A stretch of DNA of 13,967 nucleotides from an uncultured Cytophagaceae bacterium. GTDB taxonomy: Bacteria > Bacteroidota > Bacteroidia > Cytophagales > Spirosomataceae. Shown piece after piece: positions 6,152-13,940 of this stretch. The notes under the pieces are model-generated. The model was not told where the DNA came from. It did not search any database and saw only the letters and a program-made list of their open reading frames with translations. The stretch lies in assembly GCA_903837305.1 (NCBI GenBank), contig CAILUB010000202.1, positions 1 through 13,967 of the forward strand, given 5' to 3'. A program made the translations under genes and the position numbers. Each line of letters opens with the position of its first letter. Position 1 is the first letter of the stretch.

Positions 6152-6187
6152 CTAGCGACTAGTGTCTAGCGACTGTCGCTTCGCGAC
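6152..6187. repeat. CTAGCGACT direct repeat and GTCGC hairpin at the GMC stop
   Basis: CTAGCGACT occurs at 6152-6160 and 6166-6174 with a 14-bp period. Next to it, 6175-6187 form GTCGC-TTC-GCGAC, a 5-bp stem with a 3-base loop ending directly at the GMC stop codon. Together with 6122-6146 this places a repeat block between the gene and its terminator. Confidence 0.85.
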
Positions 6188-7903
6188 TTACAAATTCTTC
6201 TTCTTCAACTCTTTCACCGCAAAGTCAGCTGCACGAGCTGTCATAGCCATGTAAGTTAACGAAGGATTCACACAAGAAGCAGAAGCCATCACAGCACCAT
6301 CCGTCATGAACACGTTTTTCACGTCGTGTAACTGGTTGTTCTTGTTCACGATCGAGTTCTTCACGGAAGTACCCATACGAGCTGTACCCATTTCGTGGAT
6401 ACCTAAACCGATGTGCGTGCCTTGCTTGTTGTAGGCATTGATGTTTTTGAAACCAGCAGCCTCTAACATAGTCGCTGCCTCGTTCATCATGTCCTCGCGC
6501 ATTTGTAATTCGTTTTGGCCAAACTCAGCAGAGAATTCCAATACTGGTAAGCCCCACTTGTCTTTCTTGTCGCTTAGAACGAAACGGTTCTCTGGATTTG
6601 GAAGAATTTCTCCAAAACCACCAAAACCTACTGTCCATTGTCCAGGGTGTGTTAAGCTCTCTTTGAACTCAGCGCCAAAGCCATCCGCTCCCACACCACG
6701 GCCCCAACCTTCGCGGCTTGCACCACCTTGGTATCCGAAACCACGAGAATAAGCACGTTTGTCTTTACCCCAGTTAGAGAAACGAGGAATATATAAACCA
6801 TTCGGACGATTTCCGAACATGTAATCTTTCTCAAAACCTTCTACCGTTGCACTTGCACCCGCACCTAAGTGGTGGTCCATGATGTTACGACCTAATTGAT
6901 CTGAATCGTTTCCTAAACCGTTTTGGTAACGGTTAGACTTCGAGTTCATTAAGATGGAGGTAGATTGGATCGCACCTGCATTGACGAAGATGATTTTCGC
7001 GAAATATTCTTTAGACTCTTTTGTGATTTGGTCGATCACGCGAACACCTTTTGCTTTTTGAGTAGCCTCATCGTAAATGATCTCTGCTGCAATAGCATTG
7101 TGAATCATGGTTAAACGATTTGTGCGCATCGCTGCGGGCAAGGTCGCCGAAAGTGACGAGAAGTAAGCACCGTATGGACAGCCGCGGCTACACTTATTAC
7201 GGTAGTTACAAGAAGAACGACCTAAGTCTAATTGTTGTTTCGTAGGCTGAGTTAAGTGAGCCACACGACCCAAGGTCACTGGACGACCTAATTTCTTATT
7301 CACTGCATTTTTGAAGTGAACCTCTGGTGCAGTCATCTGCATCGCTGGTAGGAATTCACTATCTGGTAATACGTCTAAACCTTCTGCTTGACCGGAGATA
7401 CCTGCAAATTTCTCTACATAAGAATACCAAGGAGCTAAATCATCATAGCCGATAGCCCAAGGAGTACCGATTCCTTCTTTTTCGTTCGCTAAGAAATCCT
7501 CGCGGTTCCAACGATACGTTTGGCGACCCCATAATAAGGATTTACCTCCCGTATGGTAGGCACGAATCCAGTCGAATCCACCTTTTTTCTCGATATAAGG
7601 ATTTTGAGAATCGTTCTCAAACATGTGACGAGTTTCTTCGTTTGCTGTATAGCCTGTACGCATGTTTGCCCAATATTCTTCGGCAGCCATGTTCGTAGGG
7701 CGACCACGGTGATTGAATTCCCATGGGTTTTTCATGGCTGTTTCGTAGCCTTCGATGTGCTTGATCTCGCGACCACGCTCTAAAACCGCTACTTTTAAGC
7801 CTTTTTCTGTTAATTCTTTTGCAGCCCAACCTCCGGAGATACCTGATCCGATGACGATTGCGTCAAATGTTTGGCCTTTAATTGCATCTATATTAAAATT
7901 CAT
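6188..7903 (-). CDS. GMC family FAD-dependent oxidoreductase
   Basis: This 571-residue flavoprotein probably oxidises a sugar or related alcohol in the periplasm. The FAD-binding Rossmann motif is VIGSGISGGWAAKEL (17-31), with the ribose-contacting acid at E42 in LERGRE. The flavin-attachment region YHTGGKSLLWG is at 116-126. The C-terminal catalytic pair is probably H503 in GIHEMGTARMG and N546 in CVNPSLT. C232, C238 and C242 form CX5CX3C (CNYRNKCSRGC), the spacing of the [3Fe-4S] ligands in bacterial FAD-glucose dehydrogenase alpha subunits. That suggests electron transfer to an acceptor other than oxygen. It has no signal peptide of its own. The subunit 3 homologue 20 bp upstream carries a Tat signal, and co-export as a folded complex is the usual inference. 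No cytochrome gene accompanies the pair. The substrate is unknown. Confidence 0.93.
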   Translation of the reverse strand: MNFNIDAIKGQTFDAIVIGSGISGGWAAKELTEKGLKVAVLERGREIKHIEGYETAMKNPWEFNHRGRPTNMAAEEYWANMRTGYTANEETRHMFENDSQNPYIEKKGGFDWIRAYHTGGKSLLWGRQTYRWNREDFLANEKEGIGTPWAIGYDDLAPWYSYVEKFAGISGQAEGLDVLPDSEFLPAMQMTAPEVHFKNAVNKKLGRPVTLGRVAHLTQPTKQQLDLGRSSCNYRNKCSRGCPYGAYFSSLSATLPAAMRTNRLTMIHNAIAAEIIYDEATQKAKGVRVIDQITKESKEYFAKIIFVNAGAIQSTSILMNSKSNRYQNGLGNDSDQLGRNIMDHHLGAGASATVEGFEKDYMFGNRPNGLYIPRFSNWGKDKRAYSRGFGYQGGASREGWGRGVGADGFGAEFKESLTHPGQWTVGFGGFGEILPNPENRFVLSDKKDKWGLPVLEFSAEFGQNELQMREDMMNEAATMLEAAGFKNINAYNKQGTHIGLGIHEMGTARMGTSVKNSIVNKNNQLHDVKNVFMTDGAVMASASCVNPSLTYMAMTARAADFAVKELKKKNL

Positions 7904-7923
7904 TGTCTTCTAAATTTATCAGA

Positions 7924-8529
7924 TTAATACATGAAAGATTTTTGAGTCGGCTTCATATCCGTAATCAACTCATATTTGCCAGGAGTTGGCTCATAATTAA
8001 AGGACGCTAGAGCTCCTTTTTCGGAAGTGTAGTATCCTAACAAGGTTAGTTCTTTCATTAATCTCCAGAATGGAACGCCATTAGCGCCTTCTAATGTGTC
8101 CTTGTCAATGTTATCGCCCACTTTGATTTTCTTCTGAGAATAGCCCTTCATTAAATCTTTCGTGTTGGCTTCTAATAAAGTTAACATAGCCACTTGACTA
8201 GAAGCAGGTTGTGCTAAGAAATTAGCCTTAGCTAAGTCATTCACCCCCTTTAGAAAGCTGTAATGTTCTGGTTTTTTATAACAATCTTGTAACATCATTT
8301 CGATGAAGGAAGGAACACCTGCATCGATCGCGCCTGGTGTAGACGTTCTTGGAATGATATGTTCAGCAACGGCTGAGACGATTTTGCGTTGCGCATCAGA
8401 TAAGCTGAAATCTGAGGCAGCGATGGAGCTATTGCCGTTTCTCACATCCATAGCCATTAGCGTAGGAGCTGTGAAAGCACCCCCTAATAACAGGGCGATT
8501 TGAGAGATGGCATCTCTTCTTTTCATCAT
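7924..8529 (-). CDS. Gluconate 2-dehydrogenase subunit 3 family protein, Tat signal
   Basis: The 201-residue product is the small partner of membrane-associated GMC dehydrogenases. It starts MMKRRDAISQIALLLGGAFT, a twin-arginine signal with RR at 4-5, a hydrophobic core and probable cleavage after the LMA at 24-26. The family stretch IIPRTSTPGAIDAGVPSFIE occurs at 58-77, and FWRLMKELTLLGYYTSEKG lies in the C-terminal half. In characterised relatives this subunit is needed for maturation and export of the flavoprotein. It is the first gene of a two-gene operon with the GMC protein, 20 bp apart. Translation could begin at 8529 or one codon later at 8526; both give the same signal. A good candidate promoter lies 50 bp upstream. 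Confidence 0.92.
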   Translation of the reverse strand: MMKRRDAISQIALLLGGAFTAPTLMAMDVRNGNSSIAASDFSLSDAQRKIVSAVAEHIIPRTSTPGAIDAGVPSFIEMMLQDCYKKPEHYSFLKGVNDLAKANFLAQPASSQVAMLTLLEANTKDLMKGYSQKKIKVGDNIDKDTLEGANGVPFWRLMKELTLLGYYTSEKGALASFNYEPTPGKYELITDMKPTQKSFMY

Positions 8530-8580
8530 GGTATTTTTTGTTAAAATGTTCTAGGTATTCGCCTAAAATGAGGCCGAAAA

Positions 8581-8610
8581 CAAATTTAATGACATTCTTC
8601 ATTATTCAAG
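8581..8610 (-). promoter_or_regulatory. Candidate promoter of the subunit 3 / GMC operon
   Basis: On the minus strand the -7 element TAAATTTG (8588 to 8581) matches the Bacteroidota consensus exactly. A -33-like CTTG (8610 to 8607) lies 18 bp upstream. The leader would be about 45 nt. The 114-bp intergenic region also serves the divergent class V gene, for which I see no clear element. Confidence 0.55.
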
Positions 8611-8643
8611 GGCAAAATGTGATTTTTTTGTTAATTTTCTGTC

Positions 8644-9882
8644 ATGAACAAACGCACCTTCCTTAAAGCCTGTACACTTTTAGGGGCTTCAGCTCCTTGG
8701 TATTCGTATGCCAAAACTCAAACTGTCGAGTCACTTGCCTCAGACGAAGATTTTTGGGCGGGAATTCGAGGAGGATATAAACTGAGTTCAGACTTTATTA
8801 ACCTCGAAAGCGGTTATTATAATATTACTCCGGAGGCGACTTTGGAAAAATACTTCAGACATATCCGAAAAGTAAATGCCCAAGGCGCGTATTATATGAG
8901 AACGGTGCAGTTTGAGAATAAGAATCGGATCGCGGCACGTGTTGCTCGCCTGGTGGGTTGCCCAGAAGACACGCTCGTTTTAACGCGAAATACAACGGAA
9001 TCATTAGATACGATTATTGCCGGTTTTCCCTGGAAAGCCGGGGAGGAGGCCATTTTTGCGATGCAAGATTATGGTGCGATGCAAGACATGTTCAAGCAGG
9101 TGGCACGTCGTCATGGAATCGTCTTGAAAGTCATCTCATTGCCTGTCAATCCGGCTTCAGATCAAGAGATCGTTGATTTGTATGCCAAAGCCATCACGGA
9201 TAAAACCAAACTCATCATGGTGTGTCACATGGTCAACATCACAGGTCAAATCAATCCCGTCCGCCAAATCTGCGACATGGCCCATGCCCGCGGAGTGGAA
9301 GTGATGGTAGACGGAGCTCACGCCGTTGCACAATTTGAATTCAAAATTTCAGACCTGAACTGCGACTACTATGGAGCGAGTTTACATAAGTGGCTGGCGG
9401 TGCCTTTGGGCGTTGGAATCTTACATGTTCGCAAGGAAAAGATTGCGCAAATCTGGCCGCTGATTGCTGAGGAAGGAGTTTCATTGTCGGATATTAAACA
9501 CCTAAATCACGTGGGAACGATTCCGGTTCATACAGATTTGGCGGTAGACGACGCCATCGATTTCTACGAAAAACTGGGCCCAGCACGTAAGGAAAAACGC
9601 CTGCGCTATTTGCAAAATTACTGGACCACGAAAGTTCGTCCGCTGCCTCGCGTTCGATTGCACCATCCGGCTGACCCGACTAAGTCTTGCGCGATTGCCA
9701 ATGTGGGAATTGAAGGAATCAAGCCTTCTGTTTTAGCAGAGCGCTTGATGAAAGAATACAAGATCTTCACTGTGGCCATCGACGGAGGAAACATCCATGG
9801 GTGCAGAATTACCCCTAATGTCTTCACGACCCTGAAAGAGCTCGACGTATTAGTGAAGGCGATTAGCGAATTAGCAAGCTAA
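8644..9882 (+). CDS. Class V aminotransferase-fold PLP enzyme, Tat-like leader
   Basis: The 412-residue protein is a fold-type I PLP enzyme of the isopenicillin N epimerase-like group. The PLP lysine is K249 in YYGASLHKWLAVPLG. The aspartate that holds the pyridine nitrogen is D223 in VMVDGAHAVAQ. TRNTTESLD (114-122) forms the phosphate-binding region, and NLESGYYN (53-60) is the usual N-terminal substrate loop. The leader KRTFLKACTLLGASAPWYSYA resembles a Tat signal with KR in place of RR, which would export the folded holoenzyme. The cysteine at residue 10 is too early and in the wrong context for a lipobox. It is divergent from the GMC operon and may share its regulation. Its last 20 bp overlap the end of the lactonase gene on the other strand. 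Reaction and substrate are not evident; epimerase, desulfurase or lyase activity are all possible. Confidence 0.88.
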   Translation: MNKRTFLKACTLLGASAPWYSYAKTQTVESLASDEDFWAGIRGGYKLSSDFINLESGYYNITPEATLEKYFRHIRKVNAQGAYYMRTVQFENKNRIAARVARLVGCPEDTLVLTRNTTESLDTIIAGFPWKAGEEAIFAMQDYGAMQDMFKQVARRHGIVLKVISLPVNPASDQEIVDLYAKAITDKTKLIMVCHMVNITGQINPVRQICDMAHARGVEVMVDGAHAVAQFEFKISDLNCDYYGASLHKWLAVPLGVGILHVRKEKIAQIWPLIAEEGVSLSDIKHLNHVGTIPVHTDLAVDDAIDFYEKLGPARKEKRLRYLQNYWTTKVRPLPRVRLHHPADPTKSCAIANVGIEGIKPSVLAERLMKEYKIFTVAIDGGNIHGCRITPNVFTTLKELDVLVKAISELAS

Positions 9883-10903
9883 CGGGTGATTTGACAAAGA
9901 TATCTTGGTGGCTGTCCGTTAGTGATCCTGTTTTGTCGTCGAAGTGAAACACCTGTACGCGGTCTTCTTCTTGACTCGCCACTAACACAAACTTACCCGA
10001 AGGATCGAAGGTGAAGTTGCGGGGAATTTTGGCCACGTTTTGGTGAAATATTCGCGTTAATTTTCCATCTGCTTCGATCTTAAATACCACAACTTGATTG
10101 CTCGAGATGCGGTTAGAGGCCAAAAGCCATTGGCCGTTCGGCGAAATATGGATATCCGCGGAGCCTTTCACTTTAGTGGCTGATGTATCTGCGGGGATGC
10201 TTTGAATCTTTTCTAATTGCGAACCTTTCACCGCGAACACATCTACATCCGAACTCAATTCATTCAATAAATAAGCGCGATCGCCTTTCGCATTAAAGCG
10301 AATGTGGCGTGGACCGTTTCCGGGGGTAAGGGCTATTTCTGCGCGACTTTCTTCTAAAAGCCCGTTTGCTAAAATGCGGTGCGCATAGATCTTGTCCGAG
10401 CCTAAATCCGTCACAAATAACGTATTTTGATCAGGAGAAAGAGCGACCATGTGAGCGTGGGCGTTGTTTTGGCGGTCCTTGTTTAGGCTGGAACCTGTGT
10501 AGGCGATGTATTGGGATAGGGGCTTCAGTCTGCCATTTGACGTTTGAAAAACGCTCACACTACCACCCGAATAATTCGCGGTATAAACCGTTTGAGACTT
10601 CTCGCGGTACAGAATGAAGCAAGGGTGATCGCCGCGACTTAATTCGGTGTTTATGGCCTCGTATTTTCCATTGCGCATTTGAAAAGAGGAAACGCTCGCC
10701 TTGCCGTCGCCTTCTTCCGAAACGGAGAAAAGGTAATCCCCTGAAATAGCCTGGTAGGACGCCGCAGGAGAGTTTAATGTATAGCTTTTGGAAGCTTTAC
10801 CTGTCTTCGCATCCCAATTGAACACCTCGATGCCGGGGTTGCCTTTGGACGTATACGAACCAATAATCAGTTGCGGAAGTAGTAAAATCGTGCTCAAAGT
10901 CAT
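9863..10903 (-). CDS. Lactonase family beta-propeller protein (6-phosphogluconolactonase-like)
   Basis: This is a seven-bladed propeller of the YbhE/Pgl lactonase family, 346 residues, about the length of E. coli Pgl. Family motifs appear in order: IGSYTS (14-19), HPCFI (93-97), YTANYSGGSVSVF (107-119), NNAHAHMVALSPD (146-158), GPRHIRFN (197-204), SADIHISPNGQWLLASNR (248-265) and PRNFTFDPSGKF (294-305). It may hydrolyse 6-phosphogluconolactone or another sugar lactone. The first 10 residues, MTLSTILLLP, look like a very short hydrophobic leader that runs straight into the first blade, without a positive n-region or cleavage motif, so the location is unclear. The start overlaps the RND stop as ATGA (10900-10903), implying translational coupling. 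No alternative start exists in frame upstream. Its 3' end overlaps the convergent class V gene by 20 bp. Confidence 0.9.
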   Translation of the reverse strand: MTLSTILLLPQLIIGSYTSKGNPGIEVFNWDAKTGKASKSYTLNSPAASYQAISGDYLFSVSEEGDGKASVSSFQMRNGKYEAINTELSRGDHPCFILYREKSQTVYTANYSGGSVSVFQTSNGRLKPLSQYIAYTGSSLNKDRQNNAHAHMVALSPDQNTLFVTDLGSDKIYAHRILANGLLEESRAEIALTPGNGPRHIRFNAKGDRAYLLNELSSDVDVFAVKGSQLEKIQSIPADTSATKVKGSADIHISPNGQWLLASNRISSNQVVVFKIEADGKLTRIFHQNVAKIPRNFTFDPSGKFVLVASQEEDRVQVFHFDDKTGSLTDSHQDIFVKSPVSLLIR

Positions 10904-13900
10904 ATCCTTGGTGGGATTAATTTGTAAACCACCGGGGTCACGATGCGAGATAGGAGGGTGGAGCTAATAAGTCCACCGATCATCACGATCGCAAGAGGTG
11001 AAATTAGGGGATTCGTAGAAATGGCGATGGGAATTAATCCACCGATTGCCGTCAACGTAGTTAAGATAATCGGTAAGAAACGCACCTCACCGGCCTCGCG
11101 GATGGCTTGCTCCATTGGCATACCTTCTGCGCGTAGCTGGTTCGTGAAATCTACCAACAAGATGGTATTTTTCACCTCAATACCTGCGAGTGCAATAAGT
11201 CCCACCGTCGCCACAAAGGAAAGCGGCGTTCCCGTAAACCAAAGTGCTAAAAGGGCCCCCACAATGCCCAATGGAATTACCGAAAGTACGATCAGGGTAC
11301 TTTTAAAAGTCCCAAACTCGAGAATTAATACCGCGATAAAGAAGAAAATCGTCACTAAAATGATCGTCCCAAACCCGCCAAAACTCTCATTCTTACTCTC
11401 CACTTCACCACCCATCTCGAAGTGGTATCCAGCAGGCAAGGCGATCTTCGAGAGACTCTTTTCGGTCTCTGCAATCACCTCGTTGTTCAAAAATCCTTTC
11501 TCCACAAACGAACTCACAGACACCAAACGATTCTTATTCAAGTGACTAATGCTGACGGGGGAAGTTTGCAATCTGAACGAAGCCACCTGACTCAACGGAA
11601 TGGCCGTTCCCTGCACATTATTCACATACAGGTTATCGAATACTTCCAGGCTAGGGTGCTTCGGATGCGGCTTAGAAACTACGATGGCATATTCTTTACC
11701 CTCTTTGTCTGTCATTTTGCCTAGATCAAAACCCGCTACCACTAAGCGAATCATCCGGTCGATGCTGACCGTCGGGATTCCCAACATGCTTGCTTTCTCC
11801 TTGTCGATGTCGAATTTAATGTCTGATTTGAGGTTTTTCAACGGATTTTTCACGTAAATCGTGCCTTTCGTGTTCTTCAACATGGTTTCTACCCGGCTGG
11901 CGATTTGACGTAAAGTGTCTACATTATCTCCTAAAATACGGACCTCTATGGGTGCCACCACTGGCGGGCCTTGCTCGAAGTTTTTCACTTCAATAGTAGC
12001 AGCAGGATAATTCGTGTACTTTGTACGCAATTTCTCGATCAGGTTGATTTTCTCGTCTGCACCTAGGTCATCCTGTAATTGGACGAACAAGTTGCCATAA
12101 TCAGTTCTGTCATTCAGCGGAATCGCATTATAATAGATACGTGGATTTCCTTTGCCCACATTTGCAGAGACGTATTTTACTTCGGGCAGCTTGCGCAGAT
12201 CGCTTTCGATCAGTTTGGAAACTGAATCCGTATAGGCCATATTCGACTGCAAGGGGCTGAAAATATTGACCATAAACTGCGGTTTTTCAGACGCCGGGAA
12301 AAGGCTAAATCCTACGACTGGGAAGAGTCGCAACGAAGCCACAAAGATGACAAGGGCGATCAGTAAAGTCGTTTTAGGGCGAATAATTGCCCAATCTAAC
12401 AAACGAGAATACGAACCCGAAATCAGCTTTTTCAACACACGCATGAATAGATTTCCCTCTGGATTTCCCTGATGGGATTTCAGAATGCGGCTCGATAAAA
12501 ACGGAACTACCGTCAACGAAACCACTAAAGAAGCTACGATACAGAAAATCACAGCCATCGGAAGACTGCGGATGAATTCGCCAGACGCCTCTGGTAAAAA
12601 GACCAAGGGCAAAAAGGCAATAATCAAGGTCACCGTGCAACCTAAAACCGCCATCCCGATCTGATTCGTCGCCTTTAAGGTGGCGTCTAATCGGCTATGG
12701 CCCTCGCGCATCCAGCGCTCAATATTCTCTACCACCACGATGCTGTCATCCACTAAAAGTCCCAGTGCTACGACTAAACCCACAATACTCAGCTGGTTCA
12801 GGCTGTAGCCCATGATGTTCAACAGAATAATTCCGATCGCTAAGGATAGCGGGATCGAAATCATCACGATGGATGCCGCGCGCAAACCGAGCGGTAATAA
12901 AGTCAATGCGACCAATAAAATGGCGATGATAAAGTCCTTCAATAGGCCGCTAAGGCGGGTATTGACGTTTTCGGCTTGGTCGAAATTTACGACTAAGTCG
13001 ATGTTCTTCGGTAAGGTTTTCTTGAATTGGGCGATCACCGGCTCGTAGGCGGCCTGAGTTTTCGCGATGTTTTCGCCGGATTTTTGGGCGGCCGTCACGA
13101 ATAGACAGCGGTTCTGGTTCAAACGTGTGATGTGATTTTCAGGGGCGTAGTCGAAATAGACTTTGGCCACATCCGTTAATAACACGTTTTTCCCTTGATA
13201 CGAGAAGACGATCGTATTTTTGATTTCGTCGATGTTTTGGTAATTGCCGGATGTCAGGATGTTGTAGGACTTCGTGTTCTCCACGATACTTCCTCCAGGG
13301 ATGTTCGCAATTTCGCTTTGGATTGCTTGCAACACACGGTCTGGCGAGACCTGCATCGGGGCCATCTTTTCGATGTTCAACTCGATCCTCACCTGCGATT
13401 CGGGCAAGCCAGAAATCGTCACTTTCTTCAAGGCAGTGACTTTCTCCAGATCCTCTTGAAGACGTTCGGCCGTGATTTTTAATTGGTTCAAAGACGCATT
13501 GTTCGAAATCAGCGCCATCTGCAACACGTTCGTGCCGGATGGCGTGGCTTTCTGAGCCTCGAGTTTGATGACCTCTTTAGGTAATTCTCCTTTAATGCTG
13601 TTCAATTCTCGAACAACCTCGGAGTATTTCTCGTCCACGTTCACGCCGTATTTATAATAGACCGCGAACACCGCTAGGCCATCACTAATCGTCGTATTAA
13701 TCTTGCGTACATTTTCCAGTTCGTACAATCTTTTCTCGACCGGTTTCACCACTAGTTCCTCCATGTCATCCGGACTTGTACCCGGGTAAACAGCGATAAT
13801 AGGGAATTGGGGGGCATTCATATCCGGATCTTCCGCCCGGGGCATCGTCATAATCGTGACAATCCCCACGACCACGACCATCAAAAACATCGTGAGCGTA

Positions 13901-13938
13901 AATTGGTAATTCTTTACCGCGTAGTTAGCTATCTTCAT
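10900..13938 (-). CDS. RND efflux transporter permease (AcrB/HAE1-like)
   Basis: The 1012-residue inner-membrane pump fits the length and order of the AcrB family. The first membrane helix lies at about 13-31, followed by a periplasmic porter domain beginning PRAEDPDMNAPQF. The second large periplasmic domain follows helix 7, and the last five helices end at the C-terminus. Proton relay residues are in place: D397-D398 in GLLVDDSIVVVENIERW, and K923 in GIEVKNTILLVDF, matching AcrB D407/D408 and K940. The two acidic residues in helix 4 favour a drug-type rather than a metal-type pump. The PRAEDPDMNAP and YPGTSPDDMEELVVKPVE stretches recall MexK/TriC-like pumps. It sits 2 bp after the end of a probable adaptor gene and overlaps the lactonase by 4 bp. 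An outer-membrane channel gene is not visible. Substrate unknown. Confidence 0.95.
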   Translation of the reverse strand: MKIANYAVKNYQFTLTMFLMVVVVGIVTIMTMPRAEDPDMNAPQFPIIAVYPGTSPDDMEELVVKPVEKRLYELENVRKINTTISDGLAVFAVYYKYGVNVDEKYSEVVRELNSIKGELPKEVIKLEAQKATPSGTNVLQMALISNNASLNQLKITAERLQEDLEKVTALKKVTISGLPESQVRIELNIEKMAPMQVSPDRVLQAIQSEIANIPGGSIVENTKSYNILTSGNYQNIDEIKNTIVFSYQGKNVLLTDVAKVYFDYAPENHITRLNQNRCLFVTAAQKSGENIAKTQAAYEPVIAQFKKTLPKNIDLVVNFDQAENVNTRLSGLLKDFIIAILLVALTLLPLGLRAASIVMISIPLSLAIGIILLNIMGYSLNQLSIVGLVVALGLLVDDSIVVVENIERWMREGHSRLDATLKATNQIGMAVLGCTVTLIIAFLPLVFLPEASGEFIRSLPMAVIFCIVASLVVSLTVVPFLSSRILKSHQGNPEGNLFMRVLKKLISGSYSRLLDWAIIRPKTTLLIALVIFVASLRLFPVVGFSLFPASEKPQFMVNIFSPLQSNMAYTDSVSKLIESDLRKLPEVKYVSANVGKGNPRIYYNAIPLNDRTDYGNLFVQLQDDLGADEKINLIEKLRTKYTNYPAATIEVKNFEQGPPVVAPIEVRILGDNVDTLRQIASRVETMLKNTKGTIYVKNPLKNLKSDIKFDIDKEKASMLGIPTVSIDRMIRLVVAGFDLGKMTDKEGKEYAIVVSKPHPKHPSLEVFDNLYVNNVQGTAIPLSQVASFRLQTSPVSISHLNKNRLVSVSSFVEKGFLNNEVIAETEKSLSKIALPAGYHFEMGGEVESKNESFGGFGTIILVTIFFFIAVLILEFGTFKSTLIVLSVIPLGIVGALLALWFTGTPLSFVATVGLIALAGIEVKNTILLVDFTNQLRAEGMPMEQAIREAGEVRFLPIILTTLTAIGGLIPIAISTNPLISPLAIVMIGGLISSTLLSRIVTPVVYKLIPPRI

Positions 13939-13940
13939 AA

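Larger units (their letters stand above)
5796..6187. other. Repeat-rich intergenic region between recF and the GMC gene
   Basis: These 392 bp hold no gene I can support. They contain, in order, heptamer repeats, a 13-bp tandem repeat, a 15-bp inverted repeat, several CCGGA-type units, a small palindrome, a bidirectional terminator and further short repeats up to the GMC stop codon. Most of the left half is purine-rich on the plus strand and can be read as short degenerate copies of one another. On the minus strand, in the stretch just left of the terminator, a short frame reading CVGLQGLRDELCENK and stopping near 6009 looks somewhat protein-like but has no start codon outside the terminator. 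Confidence 0.8.

Noticed and set aside
8653..8673. Lipoprotein signal (cysteine 10) in the class V enzyme
   Set aside because: The preceding residues LKA and the position before the hydrophobic core do not fit a lipobox; a Tat-like signal fits better.
10943..11545. 200-codon plus-strand frame opposite the RND permease
   Set aside because: It is antisense to a well-conserved permease C-terminal half, and its composition follows from the codons of the opposite gene.
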